DNA from: Stenotrophomonas maltophilia
GTDB lineage: Bacteria > Pseudomonadota > Gammaproteobacteria > Xanthomonadales > Xanthomonadaceae
Direction: 5' to 3'
NCBI RefSeq assembly: GCF_013464485.1
Contig: NZ_RAUX01000010.1
Span: 122,795-186,794, forward strand
Length of the DNA: 64,000 nucleotides
The position numbers were made by a program, and so were the translations under genes. Positions 18,401-28,171 of the stretch are shown here, piece after piece. How positions within the stretch are numbered: the stretch's first letter is position 1; each line of letters opens with the position of its first letter. The notes under the pieces were generated by a model, which was given only the letters and a program-made list of their open reading frames with translations, did not search any database and had not been told where the DNA came from.

Positions 18401-21400
18401 GTGCGGTGGCGCCGTTGCCGATGGCGTTGGCGGCATCACCTGCGGCCAGAGCGTTGTCACCCTCCACCAGTGCGCCGGTTTCACCATCGGCATTGCCACT
18501 GGCCTGGAACTGCCTGCTGGTCTTTTCTGCAGCTGTGGCCACGGCATCGAGCTGGTTCTTGTTGACCGCATCGTTGCCTTGCGTGCCATCAGCCACATTG
18601 GTGATCTGACGAGTGTTGCCGCCGCCGCCCACCGACACGGTGTTGTCGCGATCGGCGATCGAATCGGCGCCCAGCGCCACGCTGTTGGCGCCGCGTGATT
18701 CGGCAGCGTTGCCCAGCGCGGTGCTGTTGATGCCGCCGGACCAGGCACCGCCACCGACGGCGGTGGAATAGTTGCCCGAGGCCTCGGTGGCCAGCAGGCC
18801 GAACAGTGAGCCACCCACCGCAACGCTGTTGGTGCCCGTTGCCAGACTGCCCTGGCCGGCAGCGGTGCTGTAGGCCCCGGAAGCCTCCGAATCGCCGCCC
18901 AGCGCCACGCTGTTTGAGCCGGAAGCGTTGGCGAAGTTGCCGAAGGCGGTGGCGTTGAAGGCCGAGGCCTGCGCGAAGCCGCCGATGGCGGTGCTGTATC
19001 CACCGGTGGCCTCGGCACCGATGCCGAAGGCCGCCGACGCGGTGCCGCTGGCCACGCTCTCGCTACCGACAGCAGTGGCCGCATCGCCGCTGGCATTGCT
19101 GAAGTAACCCACGGCCACCGCTTCCTCGCCGGAGGCCTCGGACAGCACACCGGTAGCGGTGCTGCCCGCGCCGCTGGCAATGCTCGCGGCGCCGAACGCG
19201 GCACTCTGCTCGCCGCTTGCTTCACTCTCGGCGCCCTGCGCGGTGGCGTATTCACCGGTGGCCTGTGCATTGGCGCCCACGGCACTGGCGTTGGCAGCGG
19301 TGGCCAGCGCATTGAAGCCGATCGCCTGTGCATTGTTGGCCAGCGCATTGGCGCCGCTGCCCAGCGCAGTGGCGCCATTGCCGATGGCATTGGCGGCATC
19401 GCCAGCAGCCAGTGCGTTGTCCCCCTCCACCAGTGCGCCGGCTACGTCATCGCCATTGCCGCTGGCCTGGAAGAAGCGGCTGGTGGTGTTGGCAGTGCTG
19501 GCCACGGCATCCAGCTGTGCCTTGTTCACTGCATCGGTGGCCTGGGTACCAGCGGCAACGTTGGTGACCTGGCGTTCGTTGCCGGAGCTGCCTACCGATA
19601 CCGTACGCGCACGGTTGGCGACCGAGCCGGCGCCGAGCGCGACGGCATTGCTGGCACTGGCGTTGCTGCCTGCGCCGAGCGCGATCGCGCTCTCACCACC
19701 GGCCACGGTGTTGGTACCGATGGCGATGCTGTTGAGGCTGTTGCCCAGCGCCTGGAAGCCCAGCGCCACGCTGTTGTCGCCATAGCCGAAGGCGCCGCGG
19801 CCGACCGCCGTGGAACTGGTGCCGTTGGCCCAGCTGTTGTAGCCGATGGAGGTGGCACCACTGCCGCTGGCCCACGCCGCGTTGCCAAAGGCGGAGGCAT
19901 TGGTGGCGGTGGCCCATGCGCCGGAACCGAAAGCGCTGGCACCACTGGCGGTAGCCCAGCTGTAGCCGCCCATGGCGGTGCTGTCATCGCTGCTGGCGAA
20001 TGCGCTGTCACCGACCGCCACCGCGTAGGCGCCGGTTGCACGTGACCTGCCGCCTGCGGCGAAACTGTTGTCACCACTGGCCCTGGCAGCATTGCCGAAG
20101 GCGCTGCTGGCGGCGCCGGTCGCCTGCGCACCACTGCCGACCGCTGTTGCGTCGGCAACCGCGGTGGTACCGACCTGCTGCGCCGTGCCGTCGGCGCCGA
20201 TGATCGGCTGGTTGAATTCGTCGTAGGCCTGGCCCAGGCCACCGATGGCGACGCCGCCGTTGCCGGTGGCCGCACTGTTGCGGCCCACCGCCACGCTGTC
20301 ATCGCCGATGGCCGACGCGGCCGCGCCATGCGCAACCGCACCGGCACCGATCGCATTGCTCGACGAACCGGCGGCGATGGCGCCCTCGCCGTCGGCCAGT
20401 GCGCCTGCGTCACTGCCTGCTTCCGGCTGGGCCTGGAAGTAGCGCGCGGTGCTGTCGGCAGTGTTCGCCACCGCGTCCAGCTGCGCCTTGTTCACCGCAT
20501 CGGTGGCTTCACTGCCCGCAGCGACGCTGGTGATCTGGCGCTCGTTGCCGGCGCTGCCGACAGCCACGCTGTTGGCACGCATGGCTTCGGAGTTCGCGCC
20601 CAGCGCAACGCTGTTGGCGCCGCGCGCGGTGGCGTAGTAGCCCACGGCCGTGCTCTGCGCACCGCTGGCCCAGGTCTGCGCGCCAAGCGCACTGGCGTTT
20701 TCCCCCGGTGCGTAGGCGAAGTAGCCCACCGCAGTAGCTTCGGCACCGGAAGCTTCGGTGAGGCTGCCGTTGGCCACGGCACGGTCACCGCTGGCAATGG
20801 CGCCGGCACCCACGGCGGTCGCAGCTTCACCGCTGGCCTGGGTCTGCACGAAGAAGCCCAGGCCTGGAATCAGATCGGCCGGGCCACCGATGGCAACGCT
20901 GCTGGTGCCGGTGGCATTGCTCTGCGTGCCCAGTGCGGTGGAGTAGTCGCCGATGGCATTGGCCACGGCACCGAACGCCGATGCCTGCGCACCCGCGGCA
21001 TAGGCCCCGACACCGTACGACGACGCGGCGAAGCCGCTGGCTTCGGCACTGGCGCCGACGGCGGTGCCACCCACGCCCGCGCTGGTGGCGCCGGTTTCCA
21101 CCGGTACGCCGCCGCTGGTGATCAACGGGTTGCCGTTGGCATCCACTGCGGCGCCACCCACGGCAACGCTGCCGGGGCCGTTGGCCTGCGCGTTGTTGCC
21201 GAATGCTGCGCTGTTCTGGCCCGAGGCCAGCGCGTTGTTACCCACCGCAGTGGCGTTCTGCGCAACAGCGGTGGCGCCGGCACCCACCGCCGTGGTGCCG
21301 TTACCGAGGGCATTGGCGGCCTCGCCGGCTGCCAGCGCGTCGTCACCCTCCGCCAGTGCACCGGCATCGCTGTTGCCGCTGCCGGTGGCCTGGAAGTGCT

Positions 21401-22595
21401 TGGCGGTGGCATCGGCCACCGCGGCAACGCCCTTCAACTGGCCGACGTTGGCCGCATCGGTATCTTCGGTGCCGGCGGCGACACTGGTGATCTGGCGGGT
21501 CAGGCCGTATTCGGCGGCACCAACGGACACGCTATCGACACGATCGGCCAGCGAGCCGGCGCCGAGCGCCACGCTGCCGGTGGCGACCGCAGCAGAGTTC
21601 GAACCCAGCGCGGTGCTGTATTCACCCACGGCTGTGCTGAATGCACCCACTGCGATCGAGGCTTCATTGGCGGCGGTGGCGCCGCGACCCAGTGCAGTAC
21701 TGCCCGGGCCCATCGCTACAGCACCGCCACCCACAGCGGTGGCGCCATCGGCGGTGGCTTCGGAGAGTGCACCGAGCGCGGTCGCTGCACCGTTTTCGCT
21801 TGCGGCGTACGCGCTGGCACCGACGGCGGTGTCGCCAAGGCCGAATGCCGCCGCGCTCTGCCCGACCACTACGCTGGCATCACCGATCGCAAGGGCCCCC
21901 TGGCCGAACGCGCTGGCACCGATGCCTGCAGCGATGGCCTGGGTGCCGATGGCGGTGGTGGCGTTGGCCAGCGACTGCGTACCGGCGCCGGCCGCCAGGG
22001 CCCCCTCGCCGTCGATCTTCGCCGCGTCGCTGTCATCGCCTGCGCCGTCGGCCTTGAAGTAGCGGCTGCCGTCTGCGGCCACATCGGCCAGCGCAGCCTG
22101 CGTGGCACGCGCCTGCGCATCCAGCTGTGCCTTGTTCACCGCATCGGTGGATTGGGTACCTGCGGCAACGTTGGTGATCTGCCGCTCCTTGCCGGCATCG
22201 CCGACGGAGACGGTGTTGGCGCGCGTGGCCCTGGAGCCCGCACCCAGCGCGACACTGTTGGCCGCACTGGCACTGCTGTTGCTGCCGATCGCCACTGCGT
22301 TGCTGCCCTTGGCCGTGGCCGAGCCTTCGATCAGGCACTTTTCGAGGAGCTTGCCGCTGAATGCCACACAGGTGGCACTACCGCCGATCTGCACCGACTG
22401 CGCGCTGGCGGTGCCCCCCATGCCCAGTCCCACTATCAGGCCCAGTGCCACCGCCAACAATGCGGGGGTGGCCTGCGTCGCATCGCGGCGCTGGTCGACC
22501 ACCGCGCCACTGCTGCTGTCGGAGGAAGCCAGTTCCGAGGCCACCACCAACTGACCCAGTGCTTTGTTCCAGACCTTGCGATAAATCCGATTCAT
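15429..22595 (-). CDS. Giant trimeric autotransporter adhesin (YadA-like)
   Basis: A 2388-residue surface adhesin. The N-terminus MNRIYRKVWNKALGQLVVAS is the extended signal peptide region typical of long autotransporters, ending near TASAQ (about residue 65). The passenger is mostly left-handed beta-roll head repeats with sequence (T/S)AVG-x-x-A. It is punctuated by nine neck units of the type SVALGAGS-A-R-NTVSVG, ending TDAVNKGQLD. Three consecutive heads (coding roughly 17,300-19,500) are nearly identical. The C-terminal stalk has a coiled coil (GEIDGRLRHMDRRIDRQ), and the YadA anchor ends VGVGAGFGW. The anchor forms a 12-strand trimeric barrel and carries the passenger to the surface. The ATG at 22593-22595 has AGGAG nine bases upstream. 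A long A+T-rich leader with a CRP-like site precedes it. Confidence 0.95.
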   Translation of the reverse strand: MNRIYRKVWNKALGQLVVASELASSDSSSGAVVDQRRDATQATPALLAVALGLIVGLGMGGTASAQSVQIGGSATCVAFSGKLLEKCLIEGSATAKGSNAVAIGSNSSASAANSVALGAGSRATRANTVSVGDAGKERQITNVAAGTQSTDAVNKAQLDAQARATQAALADVAADGSRYFKADGAGDDSDAAKIDGEGALAAGAGTQSLANATTAIGTQAIAAGIGASAFGQGALAIGDASVVVGQSAAAFGLGDTAVGASAYAASENGAATALGALSEATADGATAVGGGAVAMGPGSTALGRGATAANEASIAVGAFSTAVGEYSTALGSNSAAVATGSVALGAGSLADRVDSVSVGAAEYGLTRQITSVAAGTEDTDAANVGQLKGVAAVADATAKHFQATGSGNSDAGALAEGDDALAAGEAANALGNGTTAVGAGATAVAQNATAVGNNALASGQNSAAFGNNAQANGPGSVAVGGAAVDANGNPLITSGGVPVETGATSAGVGGTAVGASAEASGFAASSYGVGAYAAGAQASAFGAVANAIGDYSTALGTQSNATGTSSVAIGGPADLIPGLGFFVQTQASGEAATAVGAGAIASGDRAVANGSLTEASGAEATAVGYFAYAPGENASALGAQTWASGAQSTAVGYYATARGANSVALGANSEAMRANSVAVGSAGNERQITSVAAGSEATDAVNKAQLDAVANTADSTARYFQAQPEAGSDAGALADGEGAIAAGSSSNAIGAGAVAHGAAASAIGDDSVAVGRNSAATGNGGVAIGGLGQAYDEFNQPIIGADGTAQQVGTTAVADATAVGSGAQATGAASSAFGNAARASGDNSFAAGGRSRATGAYAVAVGDSAFASSDDSTAMGGYSWATASGASAFGSGAWATATNASAFGNAAWASGSGATSIGYNSWANGTSSTAVGRGAFGYGDNSVALGFQALGNSLNSIAIGTNTVAGGESAIALGAGSNASASNAVALGAGSVANRARTVSVGSSGNERQVTNVAAGTQATDAVNKAQLDAVASTANTTSRFFQASGNGDDVAGALVEGDNALAAGDAANAIGNGATALGSGANALANNAQAIGFNALATAANASAVGANAQATGEYATAQGAESEASGEQSAAFGAASIASGAGSTATGVLSEASGEEAVAVGYFSNASGDAATAVGSESVASGTASAAFGIGAEATGGYSTAIGGFAQASAFNATAFGNFANASGSNSVALGGDSEASGAYSTAAGQGSLATGTNSVAVGGSLFGLLATEASGNYSTAVGGGAWSGGINSTALGNAAESRGANSVALGADSIADRDNTVSVGGGGNTRQITNVADGTQGNDAVNKNQLDAVATAAEKTSRQFQASGNADGETGALVEGDNALAAGDAANAIGNGATALGSGANALAANATAVGIDALATGSNAAALGSTAQATGEDSLALGSGASASEVGASAVGARAQASGAYSTATGTEANASGGQALASGFRSTASADGTTAVGGYSEASGRLGTALGYGSAASGANTTAVGFGAAAAGTGAVAVGQSSEASGEESVAIGGSTFFGLIPSRASGTGAAAFGAGAWATEDYATAIGWNSWAAGSSAIALGANATANGSNSVALGAGSKADRDNTVAVGKAGGERQVTHVAAGTEATDAVNKGQLDAVASVADKTSRQFQASGNADGEAGALVDGDNALAAGNAANAIGNGATALGSGANAMAANATAVGFDALATGNNAAALGNAAEAGGADSVALGSGASATELGASATGAGAQAKGAYSTASGAQAIASGTQSQASGFRASASADGASALGSYAEASGRLATAAGYGSQAAGANATAVGVSATASAAGSVALGAGSVADRANTVSVGSSTSDRQITRVAAGTERTDAVNRGQLDAVAATADGTARYVKATGAGSASASGNDAAAIGSAASATGARSNALGANAAAIGNGALALGTSAGASGANSVALGAGSRALDANVVSVGGGNGTDGPATRRIVNVADGRIAAGSSDAITGSQLNVTNQRVGAVETRVGDFDSRIATVETTAASAVGYDDASRDRLTLSGFQGTTIDNVGAGSIAAGSRQAINGGQLFQSLSDAASFLGGGASVGMQGVFVAPNYVIQGATYSNVGDALGALDRKVSEIDRRTAGGTRAGTASLRAMSTPLDDSPLASAADAPATAGTARVQGTPTAAAAGAGIPVGTPASGLNAVAMGEGAVASGASSTAIGQGASATAANAVALGQGSVADRANTVSVGSEGNERQVTNVAAGTTATDAVNKGQLDRGMATANSYTDSRVQAVADSFDVFKGEIDGRLRHMDRRIDRQGAMSAAMLNMATSAAGIRTQNRVGVGIGFQGGESALSLGYQRAISDRATVTFGGAFSSDDSSVGVGAGFGW

Positions 22596-22780
22596 CGGTA
22601 CGGCTCCTGATTGGACTGGTTTTGGGCAAAGCAACGCCACCGCTGGGCTTTCCGGCCCAACGTCCCCTGGGGGCGTCTATTCGCGTGATTTACTGCGGGG
22701 TATTGCCGAACGGCGCGCAGCGAAAGAAAACCGAGCGCGTGCGCCAACCGGTTACTGCGAAATGAATGCTTCTGAAACGG

Positions 22781-22858
22781 GGTTCAAGTGTTAACGGCAA
22801 CTTTGCAGATCGTCAAGACTTTGACACGACAAATCCTATTGCCGTGAAACAGTTCACT
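22781..22858 (-). promoter_or_regulatory. Candidate adhesin promoter with CRP/Clp-type site
   Basis: The 438-base gap 22596-23033 holds no gene and is A+T-rich compared with the rest. At 22843-22858 it contains CGTGAAACAGTTCACT, which fits the CRP-family core GTGA-N6-TCAC exactly. Reading on the minus strand, TTGACG (22811-22816) could be a -35, with a weak TAACAC -10 seventeen bases on. That would place the site near -70. A palindrome GACGATACATCGTC lies around 22890-22903. Clp is the CRP-like regulator of xanthomonads. The assignment here is inference from motif shape. Confidence 0.4.
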
Positions 22859-22963
22859 ATTTCGCCTGTTTATAAAATGATTTTGTTAGCCGCGCGTGAC
22901 GATACATCGTCGCCTGAAAATCCATGTAACTAGCGGGCACATCAGGACTTTCACGCACGCAAA

Positions 22964-22997
22964 GAAAAACCCGCCGATCAACGGCGGGTTTTTCCAT
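22964..22997 (-). terminator. Rho-independent terminator of purL
   Basis: A seven-bp GC stem (CCCGCCG / CGGCGGG, 22970-22976 with 22982-22988) sits between A- and T-runs. It could act in both directions. On the minus strand the stem is followed by TTTTTCTTTG, placing termination about 40 bases after the purL stop. Confidence 0.8.
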
Positions 22998-23033
22998 ACG
23001 CGGTGGCACTGATGCCTGCGCGATGTGATGCAA

Positions 23034-26000
23034 TCAACCGCACCACACCCGCGCGTTGCGGAACATGCGCATCCATGGCGAATCGCCCTGCCACTCGGCC
23101 GGGGCCCAGCTCATGTTGAACGCGCGCGGGGTGCGTTCCGGGTGCGGCATCATGATGGTGACGCGGCCATCGGTGCTGGTCAGGCCGGTGATGCCGTCCG
23201 GCGAACCGTTCGGGTTCAGCGGGTACTGGCTGGCCACGTTGCCGTGGCCATCGATGTAACGCAGCGAGACCCGGGCTGCGGCCTGGTCGACGGCGTTGTC
23301 GAACACCGCCTGCCCTTCGCCATGCGCCACTGCCACCTGCAGGCGCGAACCGGCCATGCCACGAAGCAGGATCGATGGAGATTCCACCACTTCCAGCAGC
23401 GCGGTACGGGCTTCGAACTGCTCGCTGGCATTGCGGCGGAACTGCGGCCAGTGTTCGGCACCGGGGATGATGTCCTTCAGCTGGCTCATCATCTGGCAGC
23501 CATTGCACACGCCCAGCGCGAAGCTGTCCTCGCGCGCGAAGAACGCGGCGAAGGCATCGCGCAGCGCGCTGCGCTCCAGGATCGAGGTCGCCCAGCCACG
23601 CCCGGCACCGAGCACGTCGCCGTAGCTGAAGCCGCCGCAGGCAACCAGGCCGGTGAAGTCCTGCAGGGCCACGCGACCTTCGATCAGGTCGCTCATGTGC
23701 ACGTCGAACGCGCGGAAGCCGGCACGTTCGAAGATGTTGGCCATTTCAATCTGGCCGTTGACGCCCTGCTCGCGCAGCACAGCCACACGCGGGCGCGCAC
23801 CGGTGTTGATGAAGGGAGCAGCCACGTCCTCGGCCAGGTCGAAGCTGAGCTTCGGCTTCAGGCCCGGCGCATTGAAGGCACGCGCGACCTCGCGTTCGGC
23901 GTCGGCGTTTTCCGGGTTGTCGCGGCGCTTCTGCATGGCGTGGGTGACCGACCACCAGGCGTCGAACAGCGCTTCCCAGCGCCACTCGGCCAGGTTCTCG
24001 CCGCCCAGCGACACGCGCACCACAGGTGCGGTGGTCGGCTTGGCGATGCGCTGCGCGCATTCGATCAGTGCATGACGCTCAACCAGATCGGCGAACGCCG
24101 CGCGGTCTTCGCGCGCGATCTGCACCACTGCGCCCAGCTCTTCATTGAACAGGCTGCGGAACGGATCATCGCCCCAGGCGTCCAGGGTGATGTCCAGGCC
24201 CAGGCGCGAGGTGAAGGCCATTTCACACAGGGCGGCGAAGGCACCGCCGTCGCTGCGGTCGTGATACGCCAGCAGCAGGCCGGCCTGGCGCGCATCGCGG
24301 ATCAGTTCGAAGAAGCCACGCAGGCGCTGCGGGTCGTCCAGGTCCGGGGCAGCACCGGCGAAGGCCGGCAGGTCACCGTGGTCGGCATGCACCTGGGCCA
24401 GGATCGAACCGCCCAGGCGCTGCTTGCCGGCACCGAGGCCGATCAGCCACAGCTCGCTGTCCACCTCGCGGTCGAGCAGCGGGGTCAGCTGCTGGCGCAC
24501 ATCGGCCACCGGCGCGAACGCCGAAATGACCAGCGACACCGGCGACACGCTCTTGTGCGCTTCGCCCTGGTCGTGCCACTGCGCCTGCATCGACAGCGAG
24601 TCCTTGCCCACCGGGATGCTGATGTCCAGCTGCGGGCACAGCTCCATGCCCACCGCCTTCACCGCGTCGTACAGCAGCGCGTCTTCGCCCAGGTGGCCGG
24701 CAGCAGCCATCCAGTTCGCCGACAGCTTGATCTCATCCAACGCATCCACTGGCGCCGCGCACAGGTTGGTCAGCGCTTCGCCCACGGCCATGCGCGCCGA
24801 AGCGGCGGCATCGAGCAGGGCCAGCGGCGTGCGCTCACCCAGCGACATGGCTTCGCCGGCCACGCCGTCGAAGTCGGCCAGGGTGATGGCCACGTCGGCC
24901 ACCGGCAGCTGCCACGGGCCGACCATCTGTTCGCGCGCGGTCAGACCGCCCACGCTGCGGTCACCGATGGTGACCAGGAAGTTCTTCGACGCCACGGTCG
25001 GGTGCGCCAGCACGCGCAGACCGGCTTCCTGCAGGTCCAGCCCGCCGGTCTTCAGCGCCGGCCAGCGCGGGGCCGGCGGGTGCGCGGTATCGCGGTGCAT
25101 CTTCGGCGGCTTGCCGAACAGCACGTCCATCGGCAGGTCGATCGGTGCGTCGGCCGGGGTGTGGCCCGGCACGGCGCCGTAGGCCACCACCAGGTGTTCT
25201 TCGGCGGTGGCCACGCCCACTGCGGCGAACGGGCAGCGCTCACGCGCGCACAGCGCGGCGAACTCGGCCAGGCGTTCCTGGGCGACGCCCAGCACGTAGC
25301 GCTCCTGCGATTCGTTGCACCACAGCTGCATCGGCGACAACGACGGATCATCGGTGGGCACCTTGCCCAGGTCGATGACGCCGCCAACATTGGAGTCGTG
25401 CAGCAGTTCGGGGATGGCGTTGGACAGGCCACCGGCGCCGACGTCGTGGAAGAACTTGATCGGGTTGTTGGCACCCATCGCCACGCAGCGGTCGATGACC
25501 TCCTGGCAGCGGCGTTCCATTTCCGGGTTGTCGCGCTGCACGCTGGCAAAGTCCAGGTCTTCGGCGCTTTCGCCGGAGGCCACCGAACTGGCGGCACCGC
25601 CACCCAGGCCGATCAGCATGGCCGGGCCGCCCAGCACGATGACCGCATCACCGGCCTGCAGCTTGATCTTGTCGACCTGGATGCGATCGATCGCGCCCAG
25701 GCCACCGGCCAGCATGATCGGCTTGTCGTAGGCGCGGACCAGATCGGCGCCTTCGGGAAGTTCAAAGCTGCGGAAATAACCGAGCAGGTTCGGGCGGCCG
25801 AACTCGTTGTTGAACGCGGCGCCGCCGAGCGGGCCGTCGGTCATGATTTCCAGTGCCGGCGCCATGCGCGGGTTCAGCGCGCGCGGGGCTTCCCACGGCT
25901 GCGGCAGCTCGGGAATGCGCAGGTGCGAGACCGAGAAACCGGACAGGCCGGCCTTGGGCTTGCCGCCACGGCCGGTGGCGCCTTCATCGCGGATCTCGCC

Positions 26001-26918
26001 ACCGTTGCCGGTCGAGGCACCCGGGAACGGCGCGATCGCGGTCGGGTGGTTATGCGTTTCCACCTTGATCTGGAACGCGCTGGGCACCTGCGGCTCGCGG
26101 CGGTATTCGCCCGTGGCCGGGTCCGGGCGGTAGCGCGAGGCCGGATGGCCTTCGATCACCGCGGCGTTGTCGCTGTACGCGCTGAGCGTGTGCTGCGGGG
26201 TCTGCTGGTGGGTGTTCTTGATCATCCGGAACAGCGAACGGTCCTGTTCCTGGCCGTCGATGGTCCAGCTGGCGTTGAAGATCTTGTGCCGGCAGTGCTC
26301 GGAATTGGCCTGCGCGAACATCATCAGTTCCACGTCCGAGGGCGAGCGGCCCAGCGCGGTGAAGCGTTCGCGCAGGTAGTCGATCTCGTCCTGCGCCATG
26401 GCCAGGCCAAGGCGCTGGTTGGCCGCTTCCAGCTGGTCCACCGGCACACGTTCCAGTTCGCCCCGGGCCGGCGTCGAGAACAGCGCCTGGCCCTGTTCCA
26501 CGGTTTCCAGCACCGACTGCGTCATCGGATCGTGCAGCGCCTTGACCAGCGCCTGCTGGGCGGCGGCATCGGCCGGCCAGCCCTGCACGTCGATGCGCAG
26601 GCCGCGCTCGACCCGGCTGACCGGCTGGCCTGCACCGCGCACCAGTTCGGTGGCCTTGCTCGACCACGGCGACAGCGTGCCCAGGCGCGGCACCACGATG
26701 CGGCTGACCGCGCCTTCGGCCACAGCCTCGGCCTGCGGCGCAGCTTCGAGGATGCGGCACAGGGTGGCAAGGTCGGGAGCGGCACTGCCTTCGGGCTGCA
26801 CGAAGTAGACGTGCCAGGCACCGCTGATGCGCAGGGAGGGAGCGATGGACTGCAGGCGGGATTCAAGACGTTCGCGGCGGAACGGCGACAGGGCGGGCGC
26901 GCCCTCAAGGACCATCAT
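23034..26918 (-). CDS. purL: Phosphoribosylformylglycinamidine synthase
   Basis: A 1294-residue large-type PurL, the same size as the E. coli enzyme. It converts FGAR and glutamine to FGAM with ATP in purine biosynthesis. The N-terminal PurS-like part ([18 protein letters not shown]) is followed by the linker with [17 protein letters not shown]. Two AIRS-like synthase halves have [20 protein letters not shown] (residue about 300) and [19 protein letters not shown]-terminal class I glutaminase has the nucleophile Cys in [10 protein letters not shown] and the His of MPHPERTPR. The start at the ATG pair 26913-26918 matches the family; a longer frame to 27017 has Pro-rich sequence without family similarity. 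TACAAT at about 26951-26956 on the minus strand could be its -10. Confidence 0.96.
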   Translation of the reverse strand: MMVLEGAPALSPFRRERLESRLQSIAPSLRISGAWHVYFVQPEGSAAPDLATLCRILEAAPQAEAVAEGAVSRIVVPRLGTLSPWSSKATELVRGAGQPVSRVERGLRIDVQGWPADAAAQQALVKALHDPMTQSVLETVEQGQALFSTPARGELERVPVDQLEAANQRLGLAMAQDEIDYLRERFTALGRSPSDVELMMFAQANSEHCRHKIFNASWTIDGQEQDRSLFRMIKNTHQQTPQHTLSAYSDNAAVIEGHPASRYRPDPATGEYRREPQVPSAFQIKVETHNHPTAIAPFPGASTGNGGEIRDEGATGRGGKPKAGLSGFSVSHLRIPELPQPWEAPRALNPRMAPALEIMTDGPLGGAAFNNEFGRPNLLGYFRSFELPEGADLVRAYDKPIMLAGGLGAIDRIQVDKIKLQAGDAVIVLGGPAMLIGLGGGAASSVASGESAEDLDFASVQRDNPEMERRCQEVIDRCVAMGANNPIKFFHDVGAGGLSNAIPELLHDSNVGGVIDLGKVPTDDPSLSPMQLWCNESQERYVLGVAQERLAEFAALCARERCPFAAVGVATAEEHLVVAYGAVPGHTPADAPIDLPMDVLFGKPPKMHRDTAHPPAPRWPALKTGGLDLQEAGLRVLAHPTVASKNFLVTIGDRSVGGLTAREQMVGPWQLPVADVAITLADFDGVAGEAMSLGERTPLALLDAAASARMAVGEALTNLCAAPVDALDEIKLSANWMAAAGHLGEDALLYDAVKAVGMELCPQLDISIPVGKDSLSMQAQWHDQGEAHKSVSPVSLVISAFAPVADVRQQLTPLLDREVDSELWLIGLGAGKQRLGGSILAQVHADHGDLPAFAGAAPDLDDPQRLRGFFELIRDARQAGLLLAYHDRSDGGAFAALCEMAFTSRLGLDITLDAWGDDPFRSLFNEELGAVVQIAREDRAAFADLVERHALIECAQRIAKPTTAPVVRVSLGGENLAEWRWEALFDAWWSVTHAMQKRRDNPENADAEREVARAFNAPGLKPKLSFDLAEDVAAPFINTGARPRVAVLREQGVNGQIEMANIFERAGFRAFDVHMSDLIEGRVALQDFTGLVACGGFSYGDVLGAGRGWATSILERSALRDAFAAFFAREDSFALGVCNGCQMMSQLKDIIPGAEHWPQFRRNASEQFEARTALLEVVESPSILLRGMAGSRLQVAVAHGEGQAVFDNAVDQAAARVSLRYIDGHGNVASQYPLNPNGSPDGITGLTSTDGRVTIMMPHPERTPRAFNMSWAPAEWQGDSPWMRMFRNARVWCG

Positions 26919-27017
26919 GTCCGGGGAACCGTAGTTGGGAAACGGGCCCGACATTGTACCGGAAGCGGGGGTGGGCTTCGGCGGGGCGGCGCCCGGCCCC
27001 CGTGGTTGTGCCGGCAA

Positions 27018-27629
27018 CTACCGACGAATCCTGTTCAGGTATCCCAATGCGTAGGTGCAGGTACCGTTGGCGCGAGGCTCCAACGCCTGCAACCGGGTGA
27101 AGAACCTGCGTGCGTGCTCGCTCATGACCCTGACAAATTCATCCTTGTCGACTGCAACAGAAACCTCACTGTGGCAGGTGACGCTCACCTGCAGTCGATG
27201 CTTGCCGGGGGTCAGCTTGACCTCGATGGGCTGGTCAGGAAAAAAGCAGCTGAACGATCTGCCTTCACTGACCTGCAGCAATCCTTCCGACAGATAGCTC
27301 CACAGGTCATCGACGTAATCAAACATGCTCTTGTCGATAAGCGGCGTGCCATCAATCGTAAGGACCAGCGCTCCTTCGATGGAGTCCTTGGTATTGAACC
27401 TTCCTTGATAGTCAAAGAAGTCGACAAACTGCCCACCCGTCCTCACATGGGTTTCAACAACGATTCGATTGGTCATCCTGGGAAAAATCTTGAATGAAGT
27501 GCCACCGGAACGGAAACGCCTGGCGCGGAACTCGAGGCTCTGTTCCTCGATGAGAACCGCCTTGCGCACGTCCTGAAGGGTAGCGCCCCAGACCGGATAG
27601 CGCCTGCCAGACCGCTTCGCCACCGTCAT
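27018..27629 (-). CDS. Hypothetical protein, 203 residues
   Basis: Not recognised. The product is soluble, with no signal peptide or membrane segment, a basic N-terminus (TVAKRSGRRYPVWGATLQDV) and mixed alpha/beta content. Segments such as RIVVETHVRTGGQFVDFFDY, EVKLTPGKHRLQVSVTCHSE and FVRVMSEHARRFFTRLQAL suggest a beta-sandwich followed by a helix. The start is an ATG at 27627-27629 with no clear ribosome site. Base composition is visibly poorer in G+C than purL and the chitinase on either side, which suggests acquisition. The TAG stop lies in a GTAG-TTGCCGGCAC stretch that may be a degenerate SMAG repeat. It lies 99 bases upstream of purL in the same direction, with no obvious functional link. 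Confidence 0.55.
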   Translation of the reverse strand: MTVAKRSGRRYPVWGATLQDVRKAVLIEEQSLEFRARRFRSGGTSFKIFPRMTNRIVVETHVRTGGQFVDFFDYQGRFNTKDSIEGALVLTIDGTPLIDKSMFDYVDDLWSYLSEGLLQVSEGRSFSCFFPDQPIEVKLTPGKHRLQVSVTCHSEVSVAVDKDEFVRVMSEHARRFFTRLQALEPRANGTCTYALGYLNRIRR

Positions 27630-27780
27630 CCGTCAACGGTTCGGGCAGGCCATCATGACGGCCGCTGCCCGGCAACCAGAGAAATGCCAGAAATCAGGCA
27701 TTGAAGAGCGAAGCGACCGGCTTCTGCTTTTGATCTTCTTGTTCTGTCTTCCGTGGCTGCCCGCGCAGGAACCTGTCCGT

Positions 27781-27884
27781 GGCCGGGTGGGTGGGCTGCG
27801 CAGGGGCGTAAGCGCTATGGATGGCGCGCCCGAGCCTACAGGGACGTATTCACGGCGTCCCCTGCGTAGCCCATCCACCCGGCC
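27781..27884. repeat. Long hairpin with 52-nt loop (unit B, solitary)
   Basis: Arms 27781-27806 and 27859-27884 pair at 24 of 26 positions around a 52-nt loop (27807-27858). Read in reverse, the loop matches unit A1 at 49 of 52 positions, yet the stem sequence is different. The rest of the 542-base gap 27630-28171 holds no gene. After the hairpin, CCAGAAATCCGCTGTT resembles the flank of unit A2, so this may be the remnant of a larger composite element. Confidence 0.8.
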
Positions 27885-28020
27885 AACCCCAGAAATCCGC
27901 TGTTCGCGGAAAGCCCCAGCCACGAGGGGCTCCGCCGATGGCTGCCGACCGTGCGCCAGCGCCGCTCTCCGCCAGATCACCGAACCATGCGCTTGCTCAC
28001 GGATTGACCACACAATTGAT

Positions 28021-28032
28021 GACAACGTTGTC
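28021..28032. promoter_or_regulatory. 12-bp palindrome upstream of the chitinase gene
   Basis: GACAACGTTGTC is a perfect palindrome 140 bases before the chitinase ATG. TTGACC (28004-28009) just before it could be a -35, but no matching -10 is seen. It may be a regulator site; the binding protein is unknown. Confidence 0.3.
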
Positions 28033-28171
28033 CCCACCTGGTGCCGGACTCTCTCCCCGGCCTCCCAGGTACCTCCGTCCGCCCCCTCCGTCGCCTTCCC
28101 GGGCGACGCCCGGACCTGCGTCACGCGCGGCGCCATCGGGGCCCGCGCGCCCTTTGATCGGAGACTTACCC

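Noticed and set aside
15381-18698. A 1105-codon open frame on the plus strand opposite the adhesin gene
   Set aside because: It is the mirror of highly repetitive G+C-rich adhesin codons. The translation is low-complexity, rich in Gly, Arg and His, with no start signal or family motif.
15429-22595. Regularly repeated DNA that could suggest a CRISPR array or tandem repeat array
   Set aside because: The repeats are in frame, vary at third codon positions and translate to known head and neck motifs, so they are protein repeats.
22989-23033. Possible small gene between purL and its terminator
   Set aside because: Only 45 bases without a start and ribosome site in the same frame.
23025-27497. 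A 1490-codon open frame opposite purL
   Set aside because: It is the complement of a strongly conserved enzyme gene; the His/Arg/Gln-rich translation is the usual shadow in G+C-rich DNA.
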